In this document: piece after piece, positions 26,066-37,185 of the stretch
Layout of the letters: each line of letters begins with the position of its first letter
How positions within the stretch are numbered: the stretch's first letter is position 1
Assembly: GCA_026413225.1 (NCBI GenBank)
Contig: CM048557.1
Coordinates: 43,717,371 to 43,781,370 of the forward strand
Reading direction: 5' to 3'
Source: Otis tarda
Lineage: Eukaryota > Chordata > Aves > Otidiformes > Otididae
Length of the DNA stretch: 64,000 nucleotides
Notes under the pieces: model-generated
What the model saw: only the letters and a program-made list of their open reading frames with translations
Told to the model about the DNA's origin: nothing
Database searches by the model: none
Position numbers and translations under genes: made by a program

Positions 26066-26325
26066 TTTATTTCAAGGATTAAAATACTGAGAACACTTCC
26101 ATGATCCATAGCAAGGCAAAACATGGACTGAGGCTCCGAGCTGGCATCCTCCCCACCGATAGCACACACACAGCAAGCATTTCCTGTCTTCAACTCCCAG
26201 CCTCCAAGTCCTGTAACATCCTTGTGCTTCTGGGGCCCCAGATAAAACTGGCAGCTATGGGCCTCTACGAGCTCGTCGCAGAGTACCAGCTTTTTCTCTC
26301 ACTTATGGACCTGCAAACAGCACAC
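26066..26325 (-). ncRNA. Speculative terminal exon-like segment
   Basis: On the minus strand a recognisable acceptor (TGTGTGCTGTTTGCAG) is followed by about 240 bases of GC-richer sequence and then AATAAA at 26066-26071. That is the arrangement of a 3' terminal exon. In-frame stops appear within about 15 codons in the frames checked, so it would be untranslated or a non-coding RNA exon. The plus strand carries a 124-codon ORF (26101-26475) with no recognisable domain. Either reading may be chance. Confidence 0.15.
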
Positions 26326-27485
26326 ATATTTATTATTCCTTTAGAAATTACTCCAATGTTCTTCTATCTGAAAAGCCCACAAGCTTTTCTGCCCACTCCG
26401 CTAGTGTCGTGGATACCTCGAAGGCACAATTTTGTTCCTGAAACTTTCCTTTGGCTGTCTGGATACAACTTCTGAGCACAACTTAAGATGACAGTGATGA
26501 TCATAAAAGGACAGCTATATTTGAAAGGTCACACAGTATTTTGTGTAAAAGATCATGCAATATGTGTGTTCTTAACTATCATTCTTAAGATCAGCTAGGA
26601 AGTGACCACTGTAAAAATAATAAATAAATTTAAACACTGCTTGTGTTTTTTGCCTACATATTCTTGAGCATAAAACACTTTGTTACAGTGGTGAAAGCAT
26701 CTGCAGAAACTATTAATGGCAAAACCAGAATATTGTTCTTTACAGTGATAGTTTATTTCTGAAACCTCCTCTAACCTCTATTTCCTAAGTAAAAATAACC
26801 CCCAAAAATATATGGATTTTTTTGCCCCTTATCTAAACTGGACAAATCATTGAAAATGGCACCATAAGGAATAATTTTGTCTTGTCAGAGGTGATGGAAT
26901 TATTTTTACAATTTTAAATACAGGTAGTCAGTCACTCATGGCCTAATAAATCAACAGAAATCGGGTTTTCATTAGTTTTGTATAAAGTCTTGTATGTTTT
27001 CCTTCAAAACAGCTTATAGAGAAACAACAGACAAAGTGATGAGGAATATAAACTAATGACTAGAAGAGACTTCACAAGAAATCAGATATTAGATTATATT
27101 ACACAAAGGCCCCAGTATTCAGATTCAATTCAGGGAAAAATGAGAATGTGGTTTGGCTGATTTCAGTGTGAAACATGTGCCGGCTTAAAAACTGTCCAGT
27201 TTGTTATCCAGTTTAACTTCTATTACTAAAACGTATAACCTCTTTTGACCCCTTTATGCTGGACTAGATGGTCCTTTAGTCCAACTCCCTAGAGCCATTC
27301 TTGTGTCCTGTGACATTACTGTGATCTATGAATCCATTACTGAGTCTCTGCAAATTAGAGCCTTTGAAAAATTGAAATCTAAGTATGTAAATTTCATCTA
27401 TCAGTTAAGCTTGTTATTATATCAATGATACCAGATTAGAGGAATAATTTTGCTGCCCTTAAAAAGTAAGGGTATTCTCTCTTAC

Positions 27486-27543
27486 CTCAGAAAGATACAA
27501 AGAGAAATCTTAACACAGCTTTGTAAAATAAAAAACCATGCAT
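27486..27543 (-). other. Weak candidate 58-nt exon
   Basis: On the minus strand a strong pyrimidine-rich acceptor (CCTTCCTGTTGGCTTATCAG) precedes 58 bases, followed by a consensus donor (TGAG|GTAAGAGAG). One frame is open throughout and reads a hydrophobic segment, AWFFILQSCVKISLCIFL, which resembles a membrane helix. The end phase of two bases fits the start of the 24977-25017 candidate. AT-rich DNA often gives hydrophobic peptides by chance, so this needs independent support. Confidence 0.2.
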
Positions 27544-29590
27544 CTGATAAGCCAACAGGAAGGTTTCCAAGGAGTAATTACTACTGGGTATTACTGAACA
27601 ATACCTGAAACACATACAACAAGCGTTGTTCTAAAATTCTTCCAGTTTGGGAAAATTAAGATCTATATCCCACAGGAAAAAGTAACTTTTTTCTTCAACA
27701 ATTCCTATAGAAAGAGCCAAGTACTTCTACATATTTTTCTCAACAAAGCTTTGATTTCAGTGTCCCCTATGGTGATCACACAGCACTTTTCTTTCTGAGA
27801 AAGCAGGAAAATAATTGCGGCTTTCTGGCAAGATGATTTTAAGAGACGATTTTTTTGGGGGTTGTTAAAAACTTTTCACTATTCGTTAGCATTTTAAGTT
27901 CTTTGATGAGATCAATCCCATCATAACTTAGCGTATTCTGATTTTTTTTTTTTAGTATTAAAATGATTTAGCACCAAAAATTTGCAAACCACAACAAAAT
28001 ATACATTACACTTGCTCCCTATGGTCAAAGTAGGAAAGATAACCAAAAATATCTTTTCTCCCAAAGGAAAGAAATGGACAAATACAGAAATACAAATTCA
28101 TTTTCAGTGGAAAATAGCCAAAATCAAATTGCAAGTTGCTGAAAGAAGTGTTAGTTTTGAGTGTTCACCCAACCTCCTATGCTTGTGTTGGAAAATATTT
28201 AAAAGGGAAACAGTATCATTAAGATATTGTGGCTGAGATTTTTAAAATACTGGAAGGAATACAACCAGACTTACTCTACTGAAAAGTACAGCTAAATACT
28301 CTGCATTTGAAAACCTTAATGCACATGCCCTTTCTTATTAACAGACAAACTATTTTAAATGACTAATAGCTAAAATACCTAACATGGACATTACCTACTA
28401 TGCATATGCTGATTCCATGTTTTTCTATTACATTGTATGGCTAAGCAGCAGAAAATGTACACCCTTAAAGCAGCATTACCTTTTGAAATAAAACTAGTAA
28501 AACGAGGAAATTCTGAGTTAAAGACTGAAACTCAACTCTTACCCACCCAGCTGTGCCCCAATATTACAGCTTATATGGAATTCATTATCAGCCAGTGCTG
28601 AGCAACCTCAGCAATTCTTAGCATACAGTAGGGCATAACAAGGCAAGTTGAGGATGAAATTTCCTCTGAAGCACTGTGACTTTCTCTGCTATGGTGACTT
28701 AAAGTAAAACTAGGAAAATATTGGAACCCTTTTGCTTTCTGTAACAAAATTTATCTGTAATAGTGCACTTCCCTCTGTAAAGAGCAAAACAAAAATGTAA
28801 TCACATAACTTTAAGGAAAGTTTGCTGTGTGTTGAAATGGTAGCTTGCCAGTGTCTTTCAGAGTCCACAGATACATAACCACACTTTTAGCAAATTTTTG
28901 CGTAACATTAAAATTTATCCTAGGAAGTGAAAAGAAATCTTTAGACAACACGGAATATATGCTATTAATTCACTGTATGAAGATACTGCAAAAATAAAGA
29001 AGATGAGTTCTCAAAAATTCAATGTAGTGGGAAAACAGCAACTATTTTCAGACTTCAGTAGATTTATTTTTATTTTTGTAATAATTTTTATACTATTAAT
29101 CATTAACAATAAAAAATAATGCTAAACAAAACTCAGGAGAATCTAGAATCCAGGTTGTACACTGTGGTGAGAAGACTAATTCTGAGTATCCAAAACTGTG
29201 AATCACAGTTGCTGTCAGGATACTATTTTTTTCACAGAACTAAAAACCTCCACCCAATGAGATTATTTTTCTTATTTTTAAATACATTTTTAAAACTACC
29301 AAAGTTCAAGTATTTTACAGCCGAGTTTTAAACACCAGAAAATAAGACTTAATGCTGTAATGGAAACACTAACAGGCTCTTGACAACAGCCGTGCAAGGC
29401 TGCACCTTTAGATCACAACACATTCTCCCAGCTGAAAAAACTCACTAGTTATCCAGGATAGTGTAGAAAAAAAAGAACGTTGTTATTTTAGGACAGATAG
29501 TTGCTTGAAAATTGGCATAAAGTGATGAAAATTAAAAAGGAAGGTTTCTTTTTCCCCCCAAACTCAACCTAACTACTCCATAAAGTAATG

Positions 29591-29631
29591 CACAAATCAT
29601 TCATTAGAATGAGTCATAACAATGATTTGTG
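29591..29631. repeat. Perfect inverted repeat, 11-bp stem, 19-nt loop
   Basis: CACAAATCATT at 29591-29601 is matched by its exact reverse complement AATGATTTGTG at 29621-29631. A single strand could fold into a hairpin. No gene or mobile element is recognised around it. Confidence 0.85.
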
Positions 29632-31332
29632 ATCTTCCAAGTTTTCATTTTATGCCCCTCTGTTTTTCCTTAAAGACAGGAGGATAGACAAAGACTGGAA
29701 ACTTTGGGTCATATGGATCACGGCACCACTGCTATGTCTGGAATTTTCTTATAAATATCCTATTGCTCTGAGGTTCATAGGCCTGACTGAAACAGCAGGG
29801 ACGATCTCATTTGTACTTTTATAGTTGTAGAGGGATTTGCAAGAGTTAACGCAATTTTCCATAATATTTCTTACCGACTTCAGGAAGAAAGGGAGAGTTC
29901 CCTTTTTAATCAGTATCTGAAACATTGTTAATTCTAAAAAAACCCACGACTTCTTTCAGATTTAACATGACTTTTCCAAGTGCTGATAATTTTAAAGGTA
30001 CAAAGTAAGGCAACTTTTGAAAAACAGAGAGGATTTCAGCAAAGCTTTTGTGGGTAGCAGGCAGTACAGTAGTCTGGAGGATAAACATCTCAGCAGACTT
30101 TACTGCTTGTTTGCAGCCTTGTACCTTTTAAAGATTGTTTTCCCAAAACAGAAATGTTGAATGATTCCTTTTGATTTCATGAAAATCTTCTAATCAAGGA
30201 AGTATCTTCAGTTCTGTTACAGCGAAGTCTATCTCAGAAAACGTTTCTCTAACCACCAGCTGGAAGATAGAAAAACTCCTCTTTTCATTTTGTACATTCA
30301 CAGAAGTCTTTTAAAGGCATTTTTCTCATGTTCTCCAGGCAGATGGGCAAGCAGACTATGCCAACATGACCAATTCTACTCAGTTCTTGAGCCCGAGAAT
30401 TGCAAAACAGGCACAAGAAAAGACAGTTCTGACGTTGCCATGCAGTATTTCTCAGGGACTACTGCTTTGTTTCCTTACCATGTTCAGTACACCTTCCATC
30501 CACCCACTTAGTCAAGCTTTCATGGACTCAGAGATAAAATTAACTGAATTATTGAATGCCTACTGATAAGTAAAATCGGCTTGTTAAAAAATGACTATTT
30601 GAAAAAGTGTTTCTGCATGCTTATACAGAATTAACAAGTAATTACTATATATGTTATTTTGTATAACAAGTGGGATTATGCCTTTGTTGGTCCATAAATT
30701 GCTATTAGTTGTCTAACAGCAAACTGAGTAAGGCTGCAATAAATAAAAACCTAAGTGTATAACACACAGCTGTGCCACCTTCCTCCCTCTTTTTCTTAGC
30801 ACATATGTTAGCTAATGGGAGAAGCAAGTATATAGCTAGCTCTTTAAAGGAAGAGTAGCACAATTTATCTTCTTCCTAAGTTATGCTATTCTTCTTCCAA
30901 AGAGCTAGCCATATAGTGTGTGCTACTAGTTTCCTATGGGACATAACACTGACAATAGGTTTAGGTTCTCCATTGTGGGTCTAATCTTTGTGCAATACAG
31001 CCTGAGCACAAAAATAGGAATCCAGGGATCTCCAGGAACCAACTTTCCCTGCTATGGAGCCTGAAAGGTGCCCAGATTAAGGTATGTGAAGGACTTACTG
31101 TACGTAAATGTTGCAGAGTACATTGGTATTATTGTTGTTAAAAATCTACAGCTTGTCTGACTCGTGGCCTGAACCCCTCCCAAGAAAAAAGCTGACCTTA
31201 AAGGTCTGCAGAAAGGAATCTCCAGTTTCATTACATGCAGGGGAGAATTTTTAGCTTTTTTCTGTTTCAAGACTCTCTTGAAAATGCAAACAGCCATCCT
31301 GCCTACCAGCTAAGAGACTTATCACCTGCCAG

Positions 31333-31360
31333 TTTATTAGAGGTCATTTATTAGAGGTCA
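31333..31360. repeat. 14-bp tandem duplication carrying two AGGTCA half-sites
   Basis: TTTATTAGAGGTCA is repeated exactly, head to tail. Each copy contains AGGTCA, the classic nuclear-receptor half-site, giving a direct repeat with an 8-bp spacer. Binding is inference. The duplication is seen directly. Confidence 0.8.
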
Positions 31361-34300
31361 CAAGATCCCAACTTGTCATTGGAAACGACAGCAGAAACCG
31401 CAGTCTCACAATTGACAAACACTGCTGCTTTTGTTGCAAGAAGTTTTCACTGTGAGCCTGTGCTCTGGGAAAAGGGCAAATAGGGAAAGTCAATCACAGG
31501 GGAATGTCTAATGGGTATATAGGGAGTGGGCAAAGTTATGAAAATAGGTGGAAGAGAAGAGTGTGGTCCTGAAGAAACATTATATATTGAGCAGACGGAA
31601 AACCTAGACGCAGTCATTGATCAAAATATGAGCAATGTATCATTGCCTCTGCTCTTTCCTTGTAATCTCTAACATGTATAACAAAGCACTGCAATCCTGC
31701 AATTTTTCCTTCTCTCTCTACTACTGCATTGAAGGGATAGTGATAATGTAGACATAAATGACATCTGAATTACTACATGGTATTATTTTACTGTACTGCA
31801 CTGTGTCAAATTATAATGCTTAAATCCATCAGCTTCCATTAACAACAAAAGCAGCTTAAAAACAGATTAGAAACCTATGTTTTAACTTTATATGAGGTAC
31901 TTCTGTAGGACTTTCTATCCTCAGCAATAAATATCACAAAAAGGTATGAAGTTTTCAGAGGTTTCCTACACCTATACCACATCTTCTCTCTATTTAATAT
32001 CAAGTGCCCTCTTTAACATGTCTTAAAGTCTTTTTTAGGATTGAAGATATTCCTCTGCTCACTGTTCTGTTTAACACACTTCAGCAACTGCTGTTTTCCT
32101 TCTCATCACTACAGTATATGTGTGCACAAAAATAAATTTCCTAAAATACAGAGACAAAATATGGTATGACTTGAGAAACCAATTTTCTTTTAAGGAATAT
32201 GTGAAGTGAGAATGGTTCAGTGTCTACAGCACTGCTATAAATAATGTCTGAAGATTAAGAAGGATGATCATAAGAGTAATATATTTCCATCTAATGGCCT
32301 CTAATTAGCCTGCACACTTCCTGCCCAGGGTCAGGACTGTGTACTAAGAAGCACATGACCTGCTTCATTTCTTGTCTTTTGGTTTCCATCCCAAGGGCTA
32401 TGACTGTGTGGAGTTTCAATTAATATCCTGAAGAAGCTCTTCAACATAGATGAAATGACCAATTGCAAACATCTATTAAATAAGACTTGCTGCCTTCAGA
32501 AGTGGAAAACTTCTCTAGAAGATGAGCACCAAAATATACAAAGTATCTAGCCAATGGTTATATGCTGGGTAAATGCTTGCTGAAAGTGGGAAAAATCTTT
32601 ACCCTTTATCTAGATAGTACCTAGATAGATATAAAAGTATCTAGAACTGCTCATCTGCTCTTATAGACTACGTTGTGCATGAATGAGGAATCACATTCTA
32701 AAAAAAGCAGAGGAGAGTCAGAATCAATCAGTAACAAATCATTTTCACCTGTTCTCTCCTTAGTAGAATTAATTTTTTTTGCATATATAACAAAAATAAA
32801 CCTTTCTGAAAAAAACCCAGCTGATTTGCCCAGTATTTACATAACTGATCCAAGAAGTACTTTCCAAAACTCTACCAAAATCCATTTGTTTACCAGTTAC
32901 AAGCTCTCATTAGTCTTCTAAGAAATTTTACAAAAGAAGTCAGAGTGTGAAAAACTCCAACAAGTTATTTCATACATAAACCCAGAAGCTCTAGGGAATC
33001 TAGATTTCATCATTTGAATGATTCTATACATGTATGCGTACATATACACATTCCTTGTCTTCCCTGTAACTACAAGGAATAGAATATTCTCTATTACCAA
33101 AGAAAAAAGTGTTCAGGAAGAAACAATGAACACACAACTAGTTCACATCTTCAAATTCCTTATTATCCTTGGTATAACCTTGCACGTTAGTTAACTAAAC
33201 ATAAACCAACAGGTTGACTTATGCCATAGAGTTTAGATACCAATTTAACACCTCTGCATAAAGTTAGAGAGGAGAATTAGAAAATGACTTCGAATTTATT
33301 ATTTCTAGCAAGAGTAGACAAAAGTCTTTGAGGATTAATTTCATGCTGTGGGTTAAATTTCACTCTCACAATAGGCCAACTCTTGCCTGAGGCTCTACAG
33401 ATAATGAACCTGCCAAGGGATTAGCAAGGAAACACTTGTGTTATTATAAATCGTGTACACTTCCCTTTCTAACCAACTTCATCCTTCATGACATTAACAA
33501 ATTACACTCTCTGTCCATGTTTCAATATAATGCGAGGCTGTGAATGACCCTGAACCAATAGTACATTAGATAAAATCTTCTCAAGGCATAAATAACTATT
33601 AAATTTGGTTGAAAGATCCAGACCTCCTGAAGTGAGAACACAAGACATTTTATGTCAGATTTCTCCAAGACCCAGAGAAACAGTCAAATATAAAATCTGT
33701 CTTAAGAATATTGGCTGATACAGTCTAAAACAGCTTATAGAGATATATGCACAATGGAATTAAATGTAACACAGAAACAAAGGAAATTTTAGGGAGAATT
33801 AATCTACCACAAATTGTCTAAATCAATCCAAGCAAAGATGTTAAGCACTTGGCTTCACTGTAAGCAATGGTTTTACTAAAGATCTCAAACACATAATTCA
33901 TCGTATGTATATTAGCCTAGAAATTGCAACTATTATTTTATGCCTAAGGCCAATTAGATGCAAATATAGATGTTTTCTGTATTTGATCCTTTTCCCCTTC
34001 CTTTTCTTGAAAAGCTTCACACTTTTATTTTTTATCTGTAAAAACCGGCTCAGTTTCTAGACAATGCATGTCAAGCTACGCTGGCATGCATTGGCAGTGA
34101 AATTGCATAATACTACAGCATTAAATTAGAAATCTGACATCATGAACTGAATCCTTTATTTACACACTACCACATAAACAGGAAGGTAAGAGAGAAGTCC
34201 AAGCTCTGAACCTTCTTCTGCTGACCCAACTCAGCTTAGGACAGCATTCCCTAAATTTTAGGGATGGCAATATTACTGCTTATATTTCCTGTAGGGAAAG

Positions 34301-34610
34301 AAACTCCTAAAAATGGTATGGTTCTAGTAACATAGCTCACCCTTCTGCATCTTTCAGAGCAATTAAGCACAACCACAGAAAGCAATTTTTTTGTACCTAT
34401 TGCTTTCCCACCTCCTTTGAAGTCAAAGCCTTTCTTGAGACAAAGCATCTCCAGGGTGTGGCACCATATCACTTCAAATCACCACACACTAATCATCCAT
34501 GTTAAAATACTCAAGAGATTTATTCTTTGTGATGGATTGTAAAAGGCATGGACAATTTTTTATTTTACTCCTCCTGTCAAACAGCCTGGGCATGACCCCT
34601 TGTTAATGGG

Positions 34611-34638
34611 GTTTAAGGGAGGGTCCCCATCCTTAAAC
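34611..34638. repeat. Short inverted repeat, 8-bp stem
   Basis: GTTTAAGG and CCTTAAAC are separated by 12 bases. An overlapping pairing of ATGGGG with CCCCAT is also possible. It lies in a locally GC-richer patch at about 34570-34700 that I cannot assign. Confidence 0.6.
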
Positions 34639-37157
34639 ACTCTGAGGGAACACGACCTGACAGGTTGTCCCTGGACCCCAAAGGAGTGAGCTTATGACGT
34701 TGCAACAACAGTGGCTAGTTTTGTCTCTTTGCTGCTATCTATTTCTGTAAGCCAGTGAGCTCTGCTCTCCCTCACTGTAGTTACAGACCGCTGCTCTTCC
34801 AGCCACTGTGAGTCATGTGGAGCTATGCCAGATGACTCAGATCTACTGCGTGGCTGGTATTGTTCTCATATGACCAACACAGAGAAAGAGGAATTTTGCC
34901 ATTGTGCTCTTGCAACACAACAGTATTTGCTTTACTGCCTACAGTAGGCAAGAGTAGTTTGCTACACTTCCCTCTTAACATTCTAACCGGACTGGACAGA
35001 ATGAGATTGTATTAGGAGGCATATAATGTAGAGTAATAAATGTCTCGCTTTTGAGAATTTGCCATTCTGACTCCTTGGCATCATATTAAGGCTAGGCAGC
35101 TGCTCTCTTAACCTACCCATCCAGCTGAGGTTGCTCTGCATCTAACAGTGGGACCAGGCCTTTGGCCAAAGTTATTTTTAATGAAGGACAAAACCTACTA
35201 AAAAGACAACTGAGCATTCTCTTATACTAAAGGAATACTTGGACAGTATAACGAGTCCTATGGCCAGAGCCCTCCATACTTTTCTGGGAGTGGAGGTGCT
35301 GCAGATTAGACTACTAGGATTCAGGTGGCCTTAGTACTGGGAAGACAGTCAAGTATCATGAACAACTTACATTTTTCACTTGGGATTAATTTGGTGAATG
35401 GCTCCTCTAAGGGCAAAGCCAACTTAAGAAGACCACTGCTTGTCTCTAGACTCTCTGTTTCGCCGATGCAAATATTTAGGAGGCTATGCAGCAGAAGAAA
35501 ACCAGACTTCCTCCACCTGAATTTTTGCTATTAATCCAGATTGCTTTATTTTTCATGACTAATTCAAAGCTGCTCTTGGGTGCACGCGTACAATTCACAC
35601 CAAAATTAACACAGCTTTGCTTTAAATAATTACTTTCATTTTCCTGATGCAGTCTGCTCTCTACCATGGGATCTTATAAATACTATACTCAGCATAGTAT
35701 CTAAGAGACATATCAACACATGGTATGTGTCTCCCTGTCTCAGCAAGTATTAAGCTTAGAGCAGAAAGTGATGCCTTCATCTAAAGGGGTCAAAAGGAAA
35801 CAGAGCAAGTAAAGGACTGCTGTCAAGTGGAATGGAAATGAATTGGAGAGGAGGAACCTGGGACAGGTTGTTAAAAAGGACAAAGAAGAGACACAGAGGA
35901 AATAGACTTGGTGGAAAAGGGCAGCCACTAGTGCAAGGTGGATAGAAAAAAAAGAGACAGATTTTTGGAGTTAGAAAGTGAAAAGAAGAGTAAGGAGAAA
36001 TGGGAGGCTGGAAAGAGATGTAAATGAAATTATCTGGGCCACAAGGAATTGAAATGATTTCTGCATGTGCTTTATGACATGTTCTTTAACAAAAACCTTT
36101 TCAACACTTTGAGTGAGTGTAATTGTTTCATGAAAATCATGTTCTCTGCCTCTCTGCAGTTTGTTTTTGGAAGCGGCAGGTTTGTCCTGTGAAAATTCAT
36201 GGAGAAAACTCTCAACTTTAAACATTCCTACAAGATACAGTTCTTAAGGCAGATATGTACAAAGAAAAATGTGCCAGAAGTTTATTTTTTGAGACCATTT
36301 CCTCCTTAAGTCCACAGGATACGTGATAGTCTGCAAATGAATCAGGCTGTATCAGGAATAGGGATGTCGAAGCTGGTGCATAATATGCAGAAGCTAAATG
36401 TGGTCATGTGGCCCATGTTACTGAAGAGACACATTATTATGGATTGTGCAACTTAAAGTTTCCTGAAAGCTAATGGCTTTAAATTCAGACATATTAAGCT
36501 AACTTAGGACATAACAATAGTATATATTTCCCAGTTGGTCATTATGTGAATAAAAAATCTCAAGTCAGCTTAAAACAATTTTATGCTAGACTTCTAGTCA
36601 TGGAATAAAGCACATTCTACTTTGCATTAAACAATTTAAGTTCACATCTGTCGCATATTATTCATTGCCTCTTTTCCCCTTCCCTGAGGCGAGCTTCTTG
36701 TTTTGACAGCATTTTAGTGTCTGTACTTCTGGCTAACTCTTGATTTATAAAGGAACAATTATAAAAATAATATAAATTTATTTCTATTTTTGATATTTCT
36801 ACTTCTTCTTCATTGACTATGAATTGTTACTCTTAGCTTATACAGGAAGAATTTAAAGAAAATCATACCAACAAATTGAATAAGAGAGAGAAGAGATAGA
36901 TCTAATTGCTAAACTTCACCTGCTTTTATTACTCCTGTTTTTCCTAAAGAAGATAATAATTGGATGTGACGGATAAGAACTATCTTTCTCATAAGAGATC
37001 TGCCCAGTAGTTGTCAGCTGGCCAAACTGATCTCCTGAACCTTTTTTTTTTTGCTTTCTATAGACTGAGAACTTTCTATTAATACATGGCACATACAGAT
37101 TAGATCAGTGGGGAAATGTTTTTTAGTGGACAACGAGGTGGCAAAGATTCTCATTAT

Positions 37158-37185
37158 GAGATGAATATTCGATGATATTCATCTC
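37158..37185. repeat. Perfect inverted repeat, 11-bp stem, 6-nt loop
   Basis: GAGATGAATAT at 37158-37168 and ATATTCATCTC at 37175-37185 are exact reverse complements around the loop TCGATG. The stem is too short for a typical microRNA precursor. It is the tightest palindrome noticed in the window. Confidence 0.9.

Noticed and set aside
27255-27300. GGACTAGATGGTCC followed by AGTCCAACTCCC, resembling a CR1 3' UTR
   Set aside because: Only a short stretch matches, with no ORF2 remnant or octamer tail, so an old CR1 tail cannot be distinguished from chance.
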